Source: an uncultured Clostridia bacterium
Lineage (GTDB): Bacteria > Bacillota > Clostridia > Christensenellales > UBA1242
DNA length: 23,621 nucleotides
Direction: 5' to 3'
Assembly (NCBI GenBank): GCA_944376785.1
Contig: CALWDV010000007.1
Coordinates: 1-23,621, forward strand
Shown: piece by piece, positions 14,484-21,385 of the stretch
How the letters are laid out: every line of letters begins with the position of its first letter
Position numbering within the stretch: position 1 is the first letter of the stretch
Notes under the pieces: model-generated
What the model was told of the DNA's origin: nothing
Databases searched by the model: none
Seen by the model: the letters and a program-made list of their open reading frames with translations, nothing else
Translations under genes and position numbers: made by a program

Positions 14484-14864
14484 ATGGCACGTATTGCTGG
14501 TGTTGATTTACCAAAAGATAAACGAGTTGAAATTGGTTTAACTTATATTTATGGTATTGGTAGACAAACTTCAAACAAAATTTTAGAAGCAACAGGTGTT
14601 AACCCTGATACTCGTGTTAAAGATTTAACCGAGGATGAAGTTAACGCAATTAGAACTTACATTGAAAAAAATTGCCATGTAGAAGGCGATTTGCAGCGTG
14701 AAGTTTCACTTAACATTAAACGTTTACAAGAAATTGGTTGCTATCGTGGAATAAGACATAGAAAAGGTTTACCTGTTCGTGGTCAAAACACAAAACAAAA
14801 TGCAAGAACAAGGAAAGGTCCAAAGAAAACTGTTTCTAAGGGCAAAACCGCAACTAAGAAATAA
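14484..14864 (+). CDS. rpsM: 30S ribosomal protein S13
   Basis: 126 residues, normal. S13 sits at the top of the 30S head and forms a bridge to the 50S. The start ARIAGVDLPKDKRVEIGLTY, the helix-hairpin region YGIGRQTSNKILEATG and the C-terminal RHRKGLPVRGQNTKQNAR are canonical. The tail GPKKTVSKGKTATKK is basic but of ordinary length. SD GGAGGA; it opens the alpha operon and is followed by rpsK after 12 nt. Confidence 0.98.
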   Translation: MARIAGVDLPKDKRVEIGLTYIYGIGRQTSNKILEATGVNPDTRVKDLTEDEVNAIRTYIEKNCHVEGDLQREVSLNIKRLQEIGCYRGIRHRKGLPVRGQNTKQNARTRKGPKKTVSKGKTATKK

Positions 14865-14876
14865 AGGAGATAAATA

Positions 14877-15269
14877 ATGGCTGCTGTTAAAAAAACTACA
14901 AAGAAAAGAAAAAGTACAAAAAACTTAAATCATGGTCAAGCACACATTCAAGCTTCTTTTAATAACACAATTATCACAATTACTGATGATGCTGGAAACA
15001 CTGTTTCATGGTGCAGTGCAGGATCTTTGGGTTTAAGTGGTTCAAGAAAAAGCACACCTTATGCTGCTCAACAAGCAAGTGAAACTGCTGCAAAAGCTGC
15101 AAAGGAACAAGGCTTAAATAGCGTTGAAGTTTACGTTAAAGGACCTGGTAATGGTCGTGAAACTGCAATTAGAGCATTACAAGCTGCAGGACTTGAAGTA
15201 ACTTCAATTAAGGACGTTTCCCCAATTCCACATAATGGATGTCGTCCTCCTAAACGTAGAAGAGTTTAG
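14877..15269 (+). CDS. rpsK: 30S ribosomal protein S11
   Basis: 130 residues. S11 lies on the 30S platform near the mRNA exit and Shine-Dalgarno helix. The motifs HIQASFNNTIITITDDAGN, SWCSAGSLGLSGSRKSTPYA, VYVKGPGNGRETAIRALQ and IPHNGCRPPKRRRV are diagnostic. The basic leader AAVKKTTKKRKSTKN is usual in Firmicutes. An 89-bp gap with a palindrome separates it from rpsD, a wider gap than elsewhere in the operon. Confidence 0.98.
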   Translation: MAAVKKTTKKRKSTKNLNHGQAHIQASFNNTIITITDDAGNTVSWCSAGSLGLSGSRKSTPYAAQQASETAAKAAKEQGLNSVEVYVKGPGNGRETAIRALQAAGLEVTSIKDVSPIPHNGCRPPKRRRV

Positions 15270-15275
15270 TTAATA

Positions 15276-15297
15276 ATTAAATTAATGTTAATTTAAT
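15276..15297 (+). other. Palindrome in the rpsK-rpsD gap
   Basis: ATTAAATTAA (15276-15285) and TTAATTTAAT (15288-15297) are perfect inverted repeats around TG. A smaller hairpin, ATTTC/GAAAT, follows near 15316-15330. The gap is 89 bp and lies directly before the gene for S4, the known feedback regulator of alpha-type operons. Purely AT stems form easily by chance in this genome, so a function is only possible. Confidence 0.35.
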
Positions 15298-15358
15298 ATT
15301 TTATGTGTGAAAAAAATTTCTTAATGAAATATAAAAAAATCAAGGAGATAAATTATTT

Positions 15359-15979
15359 ATGGCAAAATATACAGGTGCAGATTGCAAAATTTGTCGTAGG
15401 GAAGGCTGTAAACTATTTTTAAAGGGCGAACGTTGCTTAACAAAAAAATGTTCGTTTGAACGCAGACCTAATGTTCCTGGTGTTCATGGTGCTGCTAGAA
15501 AGAAACTAACTGAATATGGTATACAGTTAAGAGAAAAACAAAAAGTTAAACGTGCTTACGGTTTGCAAGAAAAACAATTCCGTGGTTACTACGAAAAAGC
15601 TGAAACAATGCGTGGAAAAGTTGGTGAAAACATGCTTTCACTTTTGGAACGCAGATTAGACAATGTTGTTTACAGAATGGGCATTGGTGCTTCACGTGCT
15701 GAAAGCCGTCAAATTGTAAACCATGGTCACATTACCGTTAATGGAAAAACTGTTAACATTCCATCATTCTTAGTTAATGTTGATGATGTTATTGCAGTTA
15801 AAGAAAACAAACGTGAACTTCAAATGTTTAAAGATTTAAAAGATGTTAAAGTTGTTATGCCAAAATGGTTAGAATTTGACAACAACAAACTTGTTGGAAA
15901 AATTAATGCACTTCCTGCAAGAGATGACATTGATCTAAACATTCAAGAACACTTAATTATTGAGTTATATTCTAAATAA
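15359..15979 (+). CDS. rpsD: 30S ribosomal protein S4, zinc (C+) form
   Basis: 206 residues. S4 nucleates 30S body assembly and often represses its own operon. Cys9, Cys12, Cys26 and Cys31 (CKICRREGC and RCLTKKC) form the N-terminal zinc site. The S4 RNA-binding domain shows RLDNVVYRMGIGASRAESRQ and VNHGHITVNGKTVNIPSF. In Bacillus subtilis rpsD lies apart from the alpha operon; here it lies between rpsK and rpoA, the E. coli and clostridial order. AAGGAG (15342-15347) is 11 nt before the ATG. Confidence 0.98.
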   Translation: MAKYTGADCKICRREGCKLFLKGERCLTKKCSFERRPNVPGVHGAARKKLTEYGIQLREKQKVKRAYGLQEKQFRGYYEKAETMRGKVGENMLSLLERRLDNVVYRMGIGASRAESRQIVNHGHITVNGKTVNIPSFLVNVDDVIAVKENKRELQMFKDLKDVKVVMPKWLEFDNNKLVGKINALPARDDIDLNIQEHLIIELYSK

Positions 15980-16047
15980 TAATTAGCTTAACGTGTTTCA
16001 CAAAAGTTTTAAAAATTAAAAAATAATCAAAGTGAGGAAATTTTCGT

Positions 16048-17001
16048 ATGATAGAAATCGAAAAGCCAAAAATTACTTGTGAAGAAACCAATAACGGCTG
16101 TTTTGCACGTTTTATTGTTGAACCTTTGGACCGTGGTTTTGGTATTACACTTGGTAACTGTTTAAGAAGAGTTCTTCTTTCAGCACTTCCAGGAGCTGCT
16201 GCTGTTGGCATTAAAATTAATGGTGTTCAACACGAATTTTCAAGCTTAAAAGGTGTTATGGAAGATGTTGTTGATATTGTTTTAAACATTAAAAATTTAG
16301 CAGTTAAAACAACAGACACAAGCTTAGATTTTAAAACAGTTTTACGTATTAATAAATATGGTGCGGGAGAAGTTACAGCTGCTGATTTCGAACCAAATGA
16401 TCAAGTTGAAATTTTAAATCCAGATTTGCACATTGCAACATTAGATGATGGTGCAAAATTTGAAATGGAAGTTTTTGTTGGTCGTGGTAGAGGATATGTT
16501 CCAGCAGATGCAAACAAAGATGAAGATGCTCCAATTGGATACATTGCAGTTGATAGTATTTTCACACCTGTTAAAAAAGTTAATTACTATGTAAACAACA
16601 CTCGTGTTGGTCAAAATATTGACTACGATAAACTAACCATTGAAGTTGAAACAAACGGAACATTAACAGCACGTGAAGTAATTTCACTTTCTGCAAAACT
16701 TGTTAATGATCATATTAATTTGTTTGTTGAATTGGTTGATTCAATGGCTCAAATGGAAACACTTGTTAGTCGTGAAGAAGATCAACAAACAAAAGTTTTG
16801 GAAATGACAATAGAGGATATGGACCTTTCCGTTAGAAGTTATAACTGCTTAAAACGTGCAGGAATTTGCACAGTTGAAGATTTAACTAAAAAATCTGAAA
16901 GTGATCTTGCAAAAGTTAAAAACTTAGGAAAACGTTCATTAGAAGAGGTAGCTGAAAAATTACAAAGTTATGGGCTATCTTTACGTAATGATGAAGAATA
17001 G
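16048..17001 (+). CDS. rpoA: DNA-directed RNA polymerase subunit alpha
   Basis: 317 residues, normal length. Alpha dimerises to nucleate RNA polymerase assembly, and its C-terminal domain contacts UP elements and activators. The N-terminal domain (about 1-230) has FARFIVEPLDRGFGITLGN and RRVLLSALPGAAA; the C-terminal domain (about 250-317) has LSVRSYNCLKRAGICTVEDL and KVKNLGKRSLEEV with Arg/Lys at the DNA-binding surface. A 68-bp gap precedes it, with GTGAGGAAA as SD. The TAG stop overlaps the AGGAGG of rplQ, 8 nt away. Confidence 0.98.
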   Translation: MIEIEKPKITCEETNNGCFARFIVEPLDRGFGITLGNCLRRVLLSALPGAAAVGIKINGVQHEFSSLKGVMEDVVDIVLNIKNLAVKTTDTSLDFKTVLRINKYGAGEVTAADFEPNDQVEILNPDLHIATLDDGAKFEMEVFVGRGRGYVPADANKDEDAPIGYIAVDSIFTPVKKVNYYVNNTRVGQNIDYDKLTIEVETNGTLTAREVISLSAKLVNDHINLFVELVDSMAQMETLVSREEDQQTKVLEMTIEDMDLSVRSYNCLKRAGICTVEDLTKKSESDLAKVKNLGKRSLEEVAEKLQSYGLSLRNDEE

Positions 17002-17009
17002 GAGGATAT

Positions 17010-17513
17010 ATGAGAAAGTTACAAAGACCTACTGACCAACGTTTAGCAATGCTTAAAAACTTGGCAACAAATCTTCTTTGGTATGGTAGAATTGAAACTA
17101 CTTTTGAAAAAGCAAAAGATGTTCAATCATATGCTGAAAAGTTATTAACTGTTGCAATTAACACTTATGAAGATACAGTTAAAACAACAAAAAAAGTTGT
17201 TAACGATAAGGGTGTAACATCAAATCGTGAAGTTATTAATGATGGACCTAAAAAACTTGCTGCTCGTAGAAAATTAATGTCAAAATTATGCGATATTCAA
17301 GAAGTTAGAGCTCCAAAAGAATCAAAAACAGCTTTTATTGCTCGTACCGAAGATATTAAAAATCCATTAATTGAAAAAATCTTTAACGTTTATGCACCAA
17401 AATATGCTAAACGTAAAGAAGAATTAAACAATGGTGGTGGATACACAAGAGTTATTAAACTTGGCACTCGTAATGGTGACAATGCTTTAATGGCTATTGT
17501 TGAATTAGTTTAA
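17010..17513 (+). CDS. rplQ: 50S ribosomal protein L17 with internal expansion
   Basis: 167 residues; E. coli and Bacillus L17 have about 120-127. L17 lies near the tunnel exit beside L22 and L32. The start KLQRPTDQRLAMLKNLATNLL, IETTFEKAKDVQ and the end GGGYTRVIKLGTRNGDNALM then ELV are canonical. The extra sequence lies in two places: residues about 52-84 (TVKTTKKVVNDKGVTSNREV and NDGPKK) and about 99-118 (PKESKTAFIARTEDIKN). I believe some Clostridia carry a similar long L17, so it is probably a lineage feature. It is the last gene of the cluster, ending before a strong terminator. Confidence 0.96.
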   Translation: MRKLQRPTDQRLAMLKNLATNLLWYGRIETTFEKAKDVQSYAEKLLTVAINTYEDTVKTTKKVVNDKGVTSNREVINDGPKKLAARRKLMSKLCDIQEVRAPKESKTAFIARTEDIKNPLIEKIFNVYAPKYAKRKEELNNGGGYTRVIKLGTRNGDNALMAIVELV

Positions 17514-17529
17514 TACTTTTAAAAAACCT

Positions 17530-17570
17530 AAAAAAAGGGTGGATTTTTCCAACCTTTTTTTTATTTTTTT
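17530..17570 (+). terminator. Terminator of the alpha operon after rplQ
   Basis: A 14-bp stem with one mismatch (17530-17543 with 17548-17561) closes a TTTT loop and runs into T-rich sequence (TTTTTTTTATTTTTTT). The A-run on the 5' arm could also stop transcription from the other side. Confidence 0.9.
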
Positions 17571-17613
17571 AAAAAAATTGCTTTTTGGAGGACATATTTA
17601 GGGGATTTTACAA

Positions 17614-20600
17614 ATGAAAAATTTAAAATATTTAATCTTAGTTTTCACAATGGTCTTGCTTTGTGGTTGTTCATTTGGTGAAGGGAGTAACACTGATGAA
17701 ACTAATGCAAGTGAGAGCATTGTTTATGCAACTGAAATAAGTTTTGAAACAAAAAACTTAAATGTTTTTGTTGGTGATAGCATTAATTTGAATGATTTAA
17801 AACTTAAAATTTTACCAACCAATGTAACAGTTAAACCAAAATTCCAAATTTCAAATTTAAGTGTTGCAAAGGTTGAAAATAATACAATTACTTTTACTAA
17901 TATTGGTGAAACAGAACTAACAGTTTCCATATTAAGTGATATTAACACATATAAAACATCATCTTTAAAAGTTGCTATTAATGAAAAACCAGTTTTTGCT
18001 GATTTTTTAAAATTAGAAAACACAAATGTTACTTTAAATTTAGATGAAACTGCTATTAATAGATTAACAATAAATCCAAGCAATTATAATCAAGAAATCA
18101 ATATTAGTTACATAATTGGTAATATTATTGATTATAATTATTTAACTGGCGAAATTAAGCCAATAAATGTGGGCGAAGAAACTGTTAATATTCAAGTTAA
18201 AAATAATGAAAACAATTATTTAACAACATCTTTTAAAGTTAAAGTAACAAACAATATTTATGCAACAAATATTTCTAATTTAACTATTAATGATAAAGTA
18301 CTAAATGAAGAAATAACTTTGTTTAAAGGTGAAAAAGGTACTATTAATTACACAGTTGAACCATCAAATTATAACTTGGAAACAACTTTTTCTGTTTCAA
18401 ATTCGTTAATAAGTGTTAATAAAAATGGTGAGTTTATTGTTAACAATAATGTTGGAGAATGTTCAATTTTTGTTAGTGTTATATCAAAAAATGATGTAAT
18501 AACAAAGGAAATAAAAGTTACAATTATTGACTTTCCAACCAATTTAAGTTTTGAATTAAAGTACAATGATAAAAATGTGGATATTGCATATGTTGGCACT
18601 ACATATTATGCAAATGTTTTAAATGATAATTTAAATTACACTAACATTATTTTTGAAAATTGTAATTATGAATTAATTGAAAATAATAAATTTAAAATAA
18701 GTTTTGCATCAACTGGTGCAACCACAATTAAATTAAAATATTCATGTTCAAGTTTTCTTTCAACAAAGCATTTTGAAACAAGCAAAGAAATTCAAGTTTA
18801 CAATTTAATTACTGATGTTAATTTTTCATTGTTCGCAAATAATGAAATAATTCCAAATAATAATGTTTACACAATATATTTGCCTAATGAAGAGTATTAT
18901 GAAGATGCAGTAGAAAACAATGAAGTTGTTTTTGCAAATATTAATCTTAGTCCAAAAGGAATTAACACAAAACCAAATGCTTTAAGTTTAGAATTAAATG
19001 GTGATAGTGTTACATTAGTTGATAACAAACTAGTTCCTAAACAAGTTGGTGAAACAACCTTAAAAATTGTTTCAAACGATTTATATAATTTTGAAAAAGT
19101 TGTTGTTATTAAGGTTGAACCACTTAAAGTAAAAACCATTTCTTCTAAAGAAGAATTTGTTTTATATTTAAATGGTGATGATAGTCATAGTGGTAGTGCA
19201 GAATTAATATATAGCGTTCAACCATTTTATGCTTATAACACTGATGTGAATATTGAATATGATTCTAATATTATAAAAATTGAAAATAATGTTATTTATG
19301 CTAAAAATGCAGGAAACACAACATTAACTTTATCTGCAAATAACATTGTTAAAACTGTTAAAGTTGAAGTAAAATATGTTCCAACAAACATATGTGCATA
19401 TATAAATAATGAAATTATTAATAATAATCAAGAAATTGAAGTTTTCACAGAAAAAGATTATTACATAAATTGTTTAATAATGAGCAATGAAACTGAATTA
19501 AACGTTCTTCCAACAATTAATGTTGATGGAAACATAGAAACAACAAATAATTTAAAATTAAAATTTTCAGTTTCTGGCACACATAACATAATAATTAGTT
19601 ATGACAATTTAGAGTTTAATTTTGTATTGAATGTAAAACTTTTAAATCCTATATTAAGTTTTAATTTTGAAAATGATTTTTTACAAATAAACCAATTTTT
19701 TGTTAATGAACAAGAAATTAATTATAATATTACTTTAAAATTTGATAATGAGCCAACAACCGACGTGTTAACTTTTGAAAGTAATAATGAAACAGTTGTT
19801 TCTGTTTTAGAAAACAAATTAATTATTAATAGCATTGGAACTGCACAAATATTTGCAAAAATTAATGATAATGTGGTTGCAACACTAAACTTGGAAATTT
19901 ATTACAAAAAATATGAACAAATTAATTCATATGTTGATTTTATAAACATACAAGAAAATAAAAATTATATTGTTAATAGCGATTTAGATTTTTCTAATTT
20001 TACAGTTAATAATATTTTAAATTTTGATGGCGAAATTGATTTTAATAATCACACAATAACAAACGTTAACACACAACTATTTAATTGTTTAGGTTCAAAT
20101 TCTGTTATTAAAAATGTTGTTGTTTCTGGTGTTAGTAATATTATTTCTGGTAGCAATTTTTCAATTTTTGCGAATGAAACTTATGGTAAAATTTTTAATG
20201 TTACATTAAAAGATTTAACAATTTTATCAACATCTAATAATAATATGGAAATTTCAACAATTTGTTTAAATAATAATGGACTAATATCAAATGTTGTTTT
20301 TAATAATGTAACTTTAAGAAACACATATGAATTCACTAAATACACTGGCATGGTAATGGCTGGAATTTGTGTTTTAAATAATAATATTATTAGTGAAATT
20401 ACTGGCGAAATATCATTTGAAGGATTTACAAAAGTTGGTGGTGTTTCTGTTGAGGGGTGTGGAGAAATAAAAGATTGTAACATGGTTATAAATTACATTT
20501 GTTCACAAGAATTGCAACAAATTGGTGGCTTGGTTCATACAACAAACACTAAATATGTTAATGGTATTACCAAAGATGCAGAATTTAACAATTTGGATAT

Positions 20601-20829
20601 AACAATAAACATTTTCTTTAATAATTCAACTTTAACTTTTGGTGGATTAATTTGGAATAATAAAAGTTGTTTGGGTTCAAACATTAATTTGTATGTTAAT
20701 TTTAATGGTGAAATTGAAAAAGAAAATGCATTTTTAATGTATTACAAATTTACTGAGGATTACTTGATTAATAACATAACAGAAGTTAGTTTTGAAAGTA
20801 ATAAAATGTTTGAATTATATCCTGTATAA
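17614..20829 (+). CDS. Large Ig-like/beta-helix surface lipoprotein
   Basis: 1071 residues. The N-terminus KNLKYLILVFTMVLLCGC is a lipoprotein signal with lipobox LCGC and lipidated Cys19, so the protein should be tethered to the outer face of the membrane. From about 40 to 760 there are repeated beta-sandwich units of the bacterial Ig-like (Big_2) type, with recurring 'VGETELTV', 'VGEETVNIQV', 'VGETTLKIV' and 'AGNTTLTLS' strands. From about 769 to the end the pattern IKNVVVSGV, IFNVTLKDLTI, ISNVVFNNVTL resembles a right-handed beta-helix or GLUG-like region. It is very rich in Asn. An in-frame TAG at 17599 fixes the start; AGGGG (17600-17604) is 9 nt upstream. No promoter is evident in the 43 bp after the terminator. 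Ligand unknown; adhesion is a guess. Confidence 0.88.
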   Translation: MKNLKYLILVFTMVLLCGCSFGEGSNTDETNASESIVYATEISFETKNLNVFVGDSINLNDLKLKILPTNVTVKPKFQISNLSVAKVENNTITFTNIGETELTVSILSDINTYKTSSLKVAINEKPVFADFLKLENTNVTLNLDETAINRLTINPSNYNQEINISYIIGNIIDYNYLTGEIKPINVGEETVNIQVKNNENNYLTTSFKVKVTNNIYATNISNLTINDKVLNEEITLFKGEKGTINYTVEPSNYNLETTFSVSNSLISVNKNGEFIVNNNVGECSIFVSVISKNDVITKEIKVTIIDFPTNLSFELKYNDKNVDIAYVGTTYYANVLNDNLNYTNIIFENCNYELIENNKFKISFASTGATTIKLKYSCSSFLSTKHFETSKEIQVYNLITDVNFSLFANNEIIPNNNVYTIYLPNEEYYEDAVENNEVVFANINLSPKGINTKPNALSLELNGDSVTLVDNKLVPKQVGETTLKIVSNDLYNFEKVVVIKVEPLKVKTISSKEEFVLYLNGDDSHSGSAELIYSVQPFYAYNTDVNIEYDSNIIKIENNVIYAKNAGNTTLTLSANNIVKTVKVEVKYVPTNICAYINNEIINNNQEIEVFTEKDYYINCLIMSNETELNVLPTINVDGNIETTNNLKLKFSVSGTHNIIISYDNLEFNFVLNVKLLNPILSFNFENDFLQINQFFVNEQEINYNITLKFDNEPTTDVLTFESNNETVVSVLENKLIINSIGTAQIFAKINDNVVATLNLEIYYKKYEQINSYVDFINIQENKNYIVNSDLDFSNFTVNNILNFDGEIDFNNHTITNVNTQLFNCLGSNSVIKNVVVSGVSNIISGSNFSIFANETYGKIFNVTLKDLTILSTSNNNMEISTICLNNNGLISNVVFNNVTLRNTYEFTKYTGMVMAGICVLNNNIISEITGEISFEGFTKVGGVSVEGCGEIKDCNMVINYICSQELQQIGGLVHTTNTKYVNGITKDAEFNNLDITINIFFNNSTLTFGGLIWNNKSCLGSNINLYVNFNGEIEKENAFLMYYKFTEDYLINNITEVSFESNKMFELYPV

Positions 20830-20838
20830 AAACCAAAT

Positions 20839-20864
20839 AAAAAACAGCATTATGCTGTTTTTTT
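20839..20864 (+). terminator. Terminator after the Ig-like lipoprotein
   Basis: AAAAAACAGCA (20839-20849) pairs perfectly with TGCTGTTTTTT around a TTA loop and runs into TTTTATA. It has the same layout as the terminator at 1238-1269 (A-run, CAG..., TTA loop, ...CTG, T-run). Transcription into the repeat region must therefore mostly start afresh. Confidence 0.9.
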
Positions 20865-20920
20865 ATAAATATTTTAATATTAAAAACTAACAATGTTAGG
20901 GCTTTTAAATGCTTATAAGT

Positions 20921-20949
20921 TTGACAAAAAAAATGGTTGTAGTTATAAT
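20921..20949 (+). promoter_or_regulatory. Perfect consensus promoter (TTGACA-N17-TATAAT) before the repeats
   Basis: TTGACA at 20921-20926 and TATAAT at 20944-20949 match both housekeeping sigma hexamers without error at the optimal 17-nt spacing. Predicted start is near 20956. It is a better match than the S10-operon promoter at 1317-1345, yet no protein gene begins within 400 nt downstream. Confidence 0.85.
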
Positions 20950-20978
20950 TTATTATAGTAGCAGTTTTATGTCCATAA

Positions 20979-21092
20979 AACTGCCTGTTCATAATTTCAT
21001 TATGAACAAGCAAAACAAAGTTTTGCCTATAATAAATTGCAACTGCGTCGAACAAAGCAAGTTTGTTCTCCTTGTTTAAATTATAGGTTAAA
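20979..21092 (+). repeat. 114-bp direct repeat, copy 1
   Basis: It matches 21126-21239 at 110 of 114 positions by my count, offset 147 bp. The unit contains three short hairpins and an 8-bp closing stem. Its segment 21027-21044 is also an inverted copy (16 of 18) of 20941-20958, which includes the -10 box. Confidence 0.92.
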
Positions 21093-21125
21093 GTATGTTT
21101 GCTAGGTAAGTAGTTATTATAAACC

Positions 21126-21239
21126 AACTGCCTGTCCATAATTTCATTATGAACAAGCAAAACAAAGTTTTGCCTATAATAAATTGCAACTACGTCGAAC
21201 AAAGCAAGTTTGTTTTCCTAGTTTAAATTATAGGTTAAA
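21126..21239 (+). repeat. 114-bp direct repeat, copy 2
   Basis: Second copy of the unit. The four differences from copy 1 are T to C in the first hairpin (breaks one pair), G to A, C to T in the GAACAAA hairpin (turns G-C into G-U, pairing kept), and T to A near the 3' end. It lacks the promoter and the 11-bp hairpin that precede copy 1. Confidence 0.92.
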
Positions 21240-21385
21240 TGTTGTTATTAGTTAATAGATATGGAAAAATAAAACAAAGCTTTGTTTATTACTTATATAT
21301 TTGAACTTTATTACATAATTAAAAATATTATTTTACACATAATAAAAAAAATTAAGAATCATCAAATTGGTTTGGAGAGTAACAA

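Larger units (their letters stand above)
20956..21290 (+). ncRNA. Candidate structured RNA with tandem repeat units
   Basis: The predicted transcript from the perfect promoter begins almost at once with an 11-bp perfect hairpin (20961-20971 with 20974-20984). It then has GTTCATAAT/ATTATGAAC (20987-20995 with 20999-21007), GCAAAAC/GTTTTGC (21010-21026), GAACAAA/TTTGTTC (21050-21068) and a closing stem CCTATAAT/ATTATAGG (21026-21033 with 21080-21087). The block from 20979 recurs at 21126. A palindrome AAACAAAGCTTTGTTT (21272-21287) followed by T-rich sequence could end it, though it is a poor terminator. It could instead be a long leader of the next gene. No known RNA family was recognised; the 3' end is a guess. 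Confidence 0.45.
20830..21385. other. Repeat-bearing intergenic region
   Basis: This 556-bp stretch without a credible gene holds the lipoprotein terminator, a perfect consensus promoter, a run of hairpins, two 114-bp direct repeats 147 bp apart, a weak palindromic remnant (21272-21287), and an AT-rich segment before the next gene. Weak promoter-like boxes lie at 21301-21306 (TTGAAC) and 21326-21331 (TATTAT, spacer 19). Confidence 0.8.

Noticed and set aside
20786..21202. Minus-strand ORF of 138 codons across the repeats, with a duplicated block of about 30 residues (FDAVAIYYRQNFVLLVHNEI-like); the 147-bp offset keeps frame.
   Set aside because: It starts with TTG and has no convincing ribosome binding site on that strand. 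It runs into the end of the lipoprotein gene. Of the four differences between repeat copies, two change residues, one is silent and one creates a stop in copy 2, so there is no sign of coding constraint. The apparent protein repeat follows from the DNA repeat.
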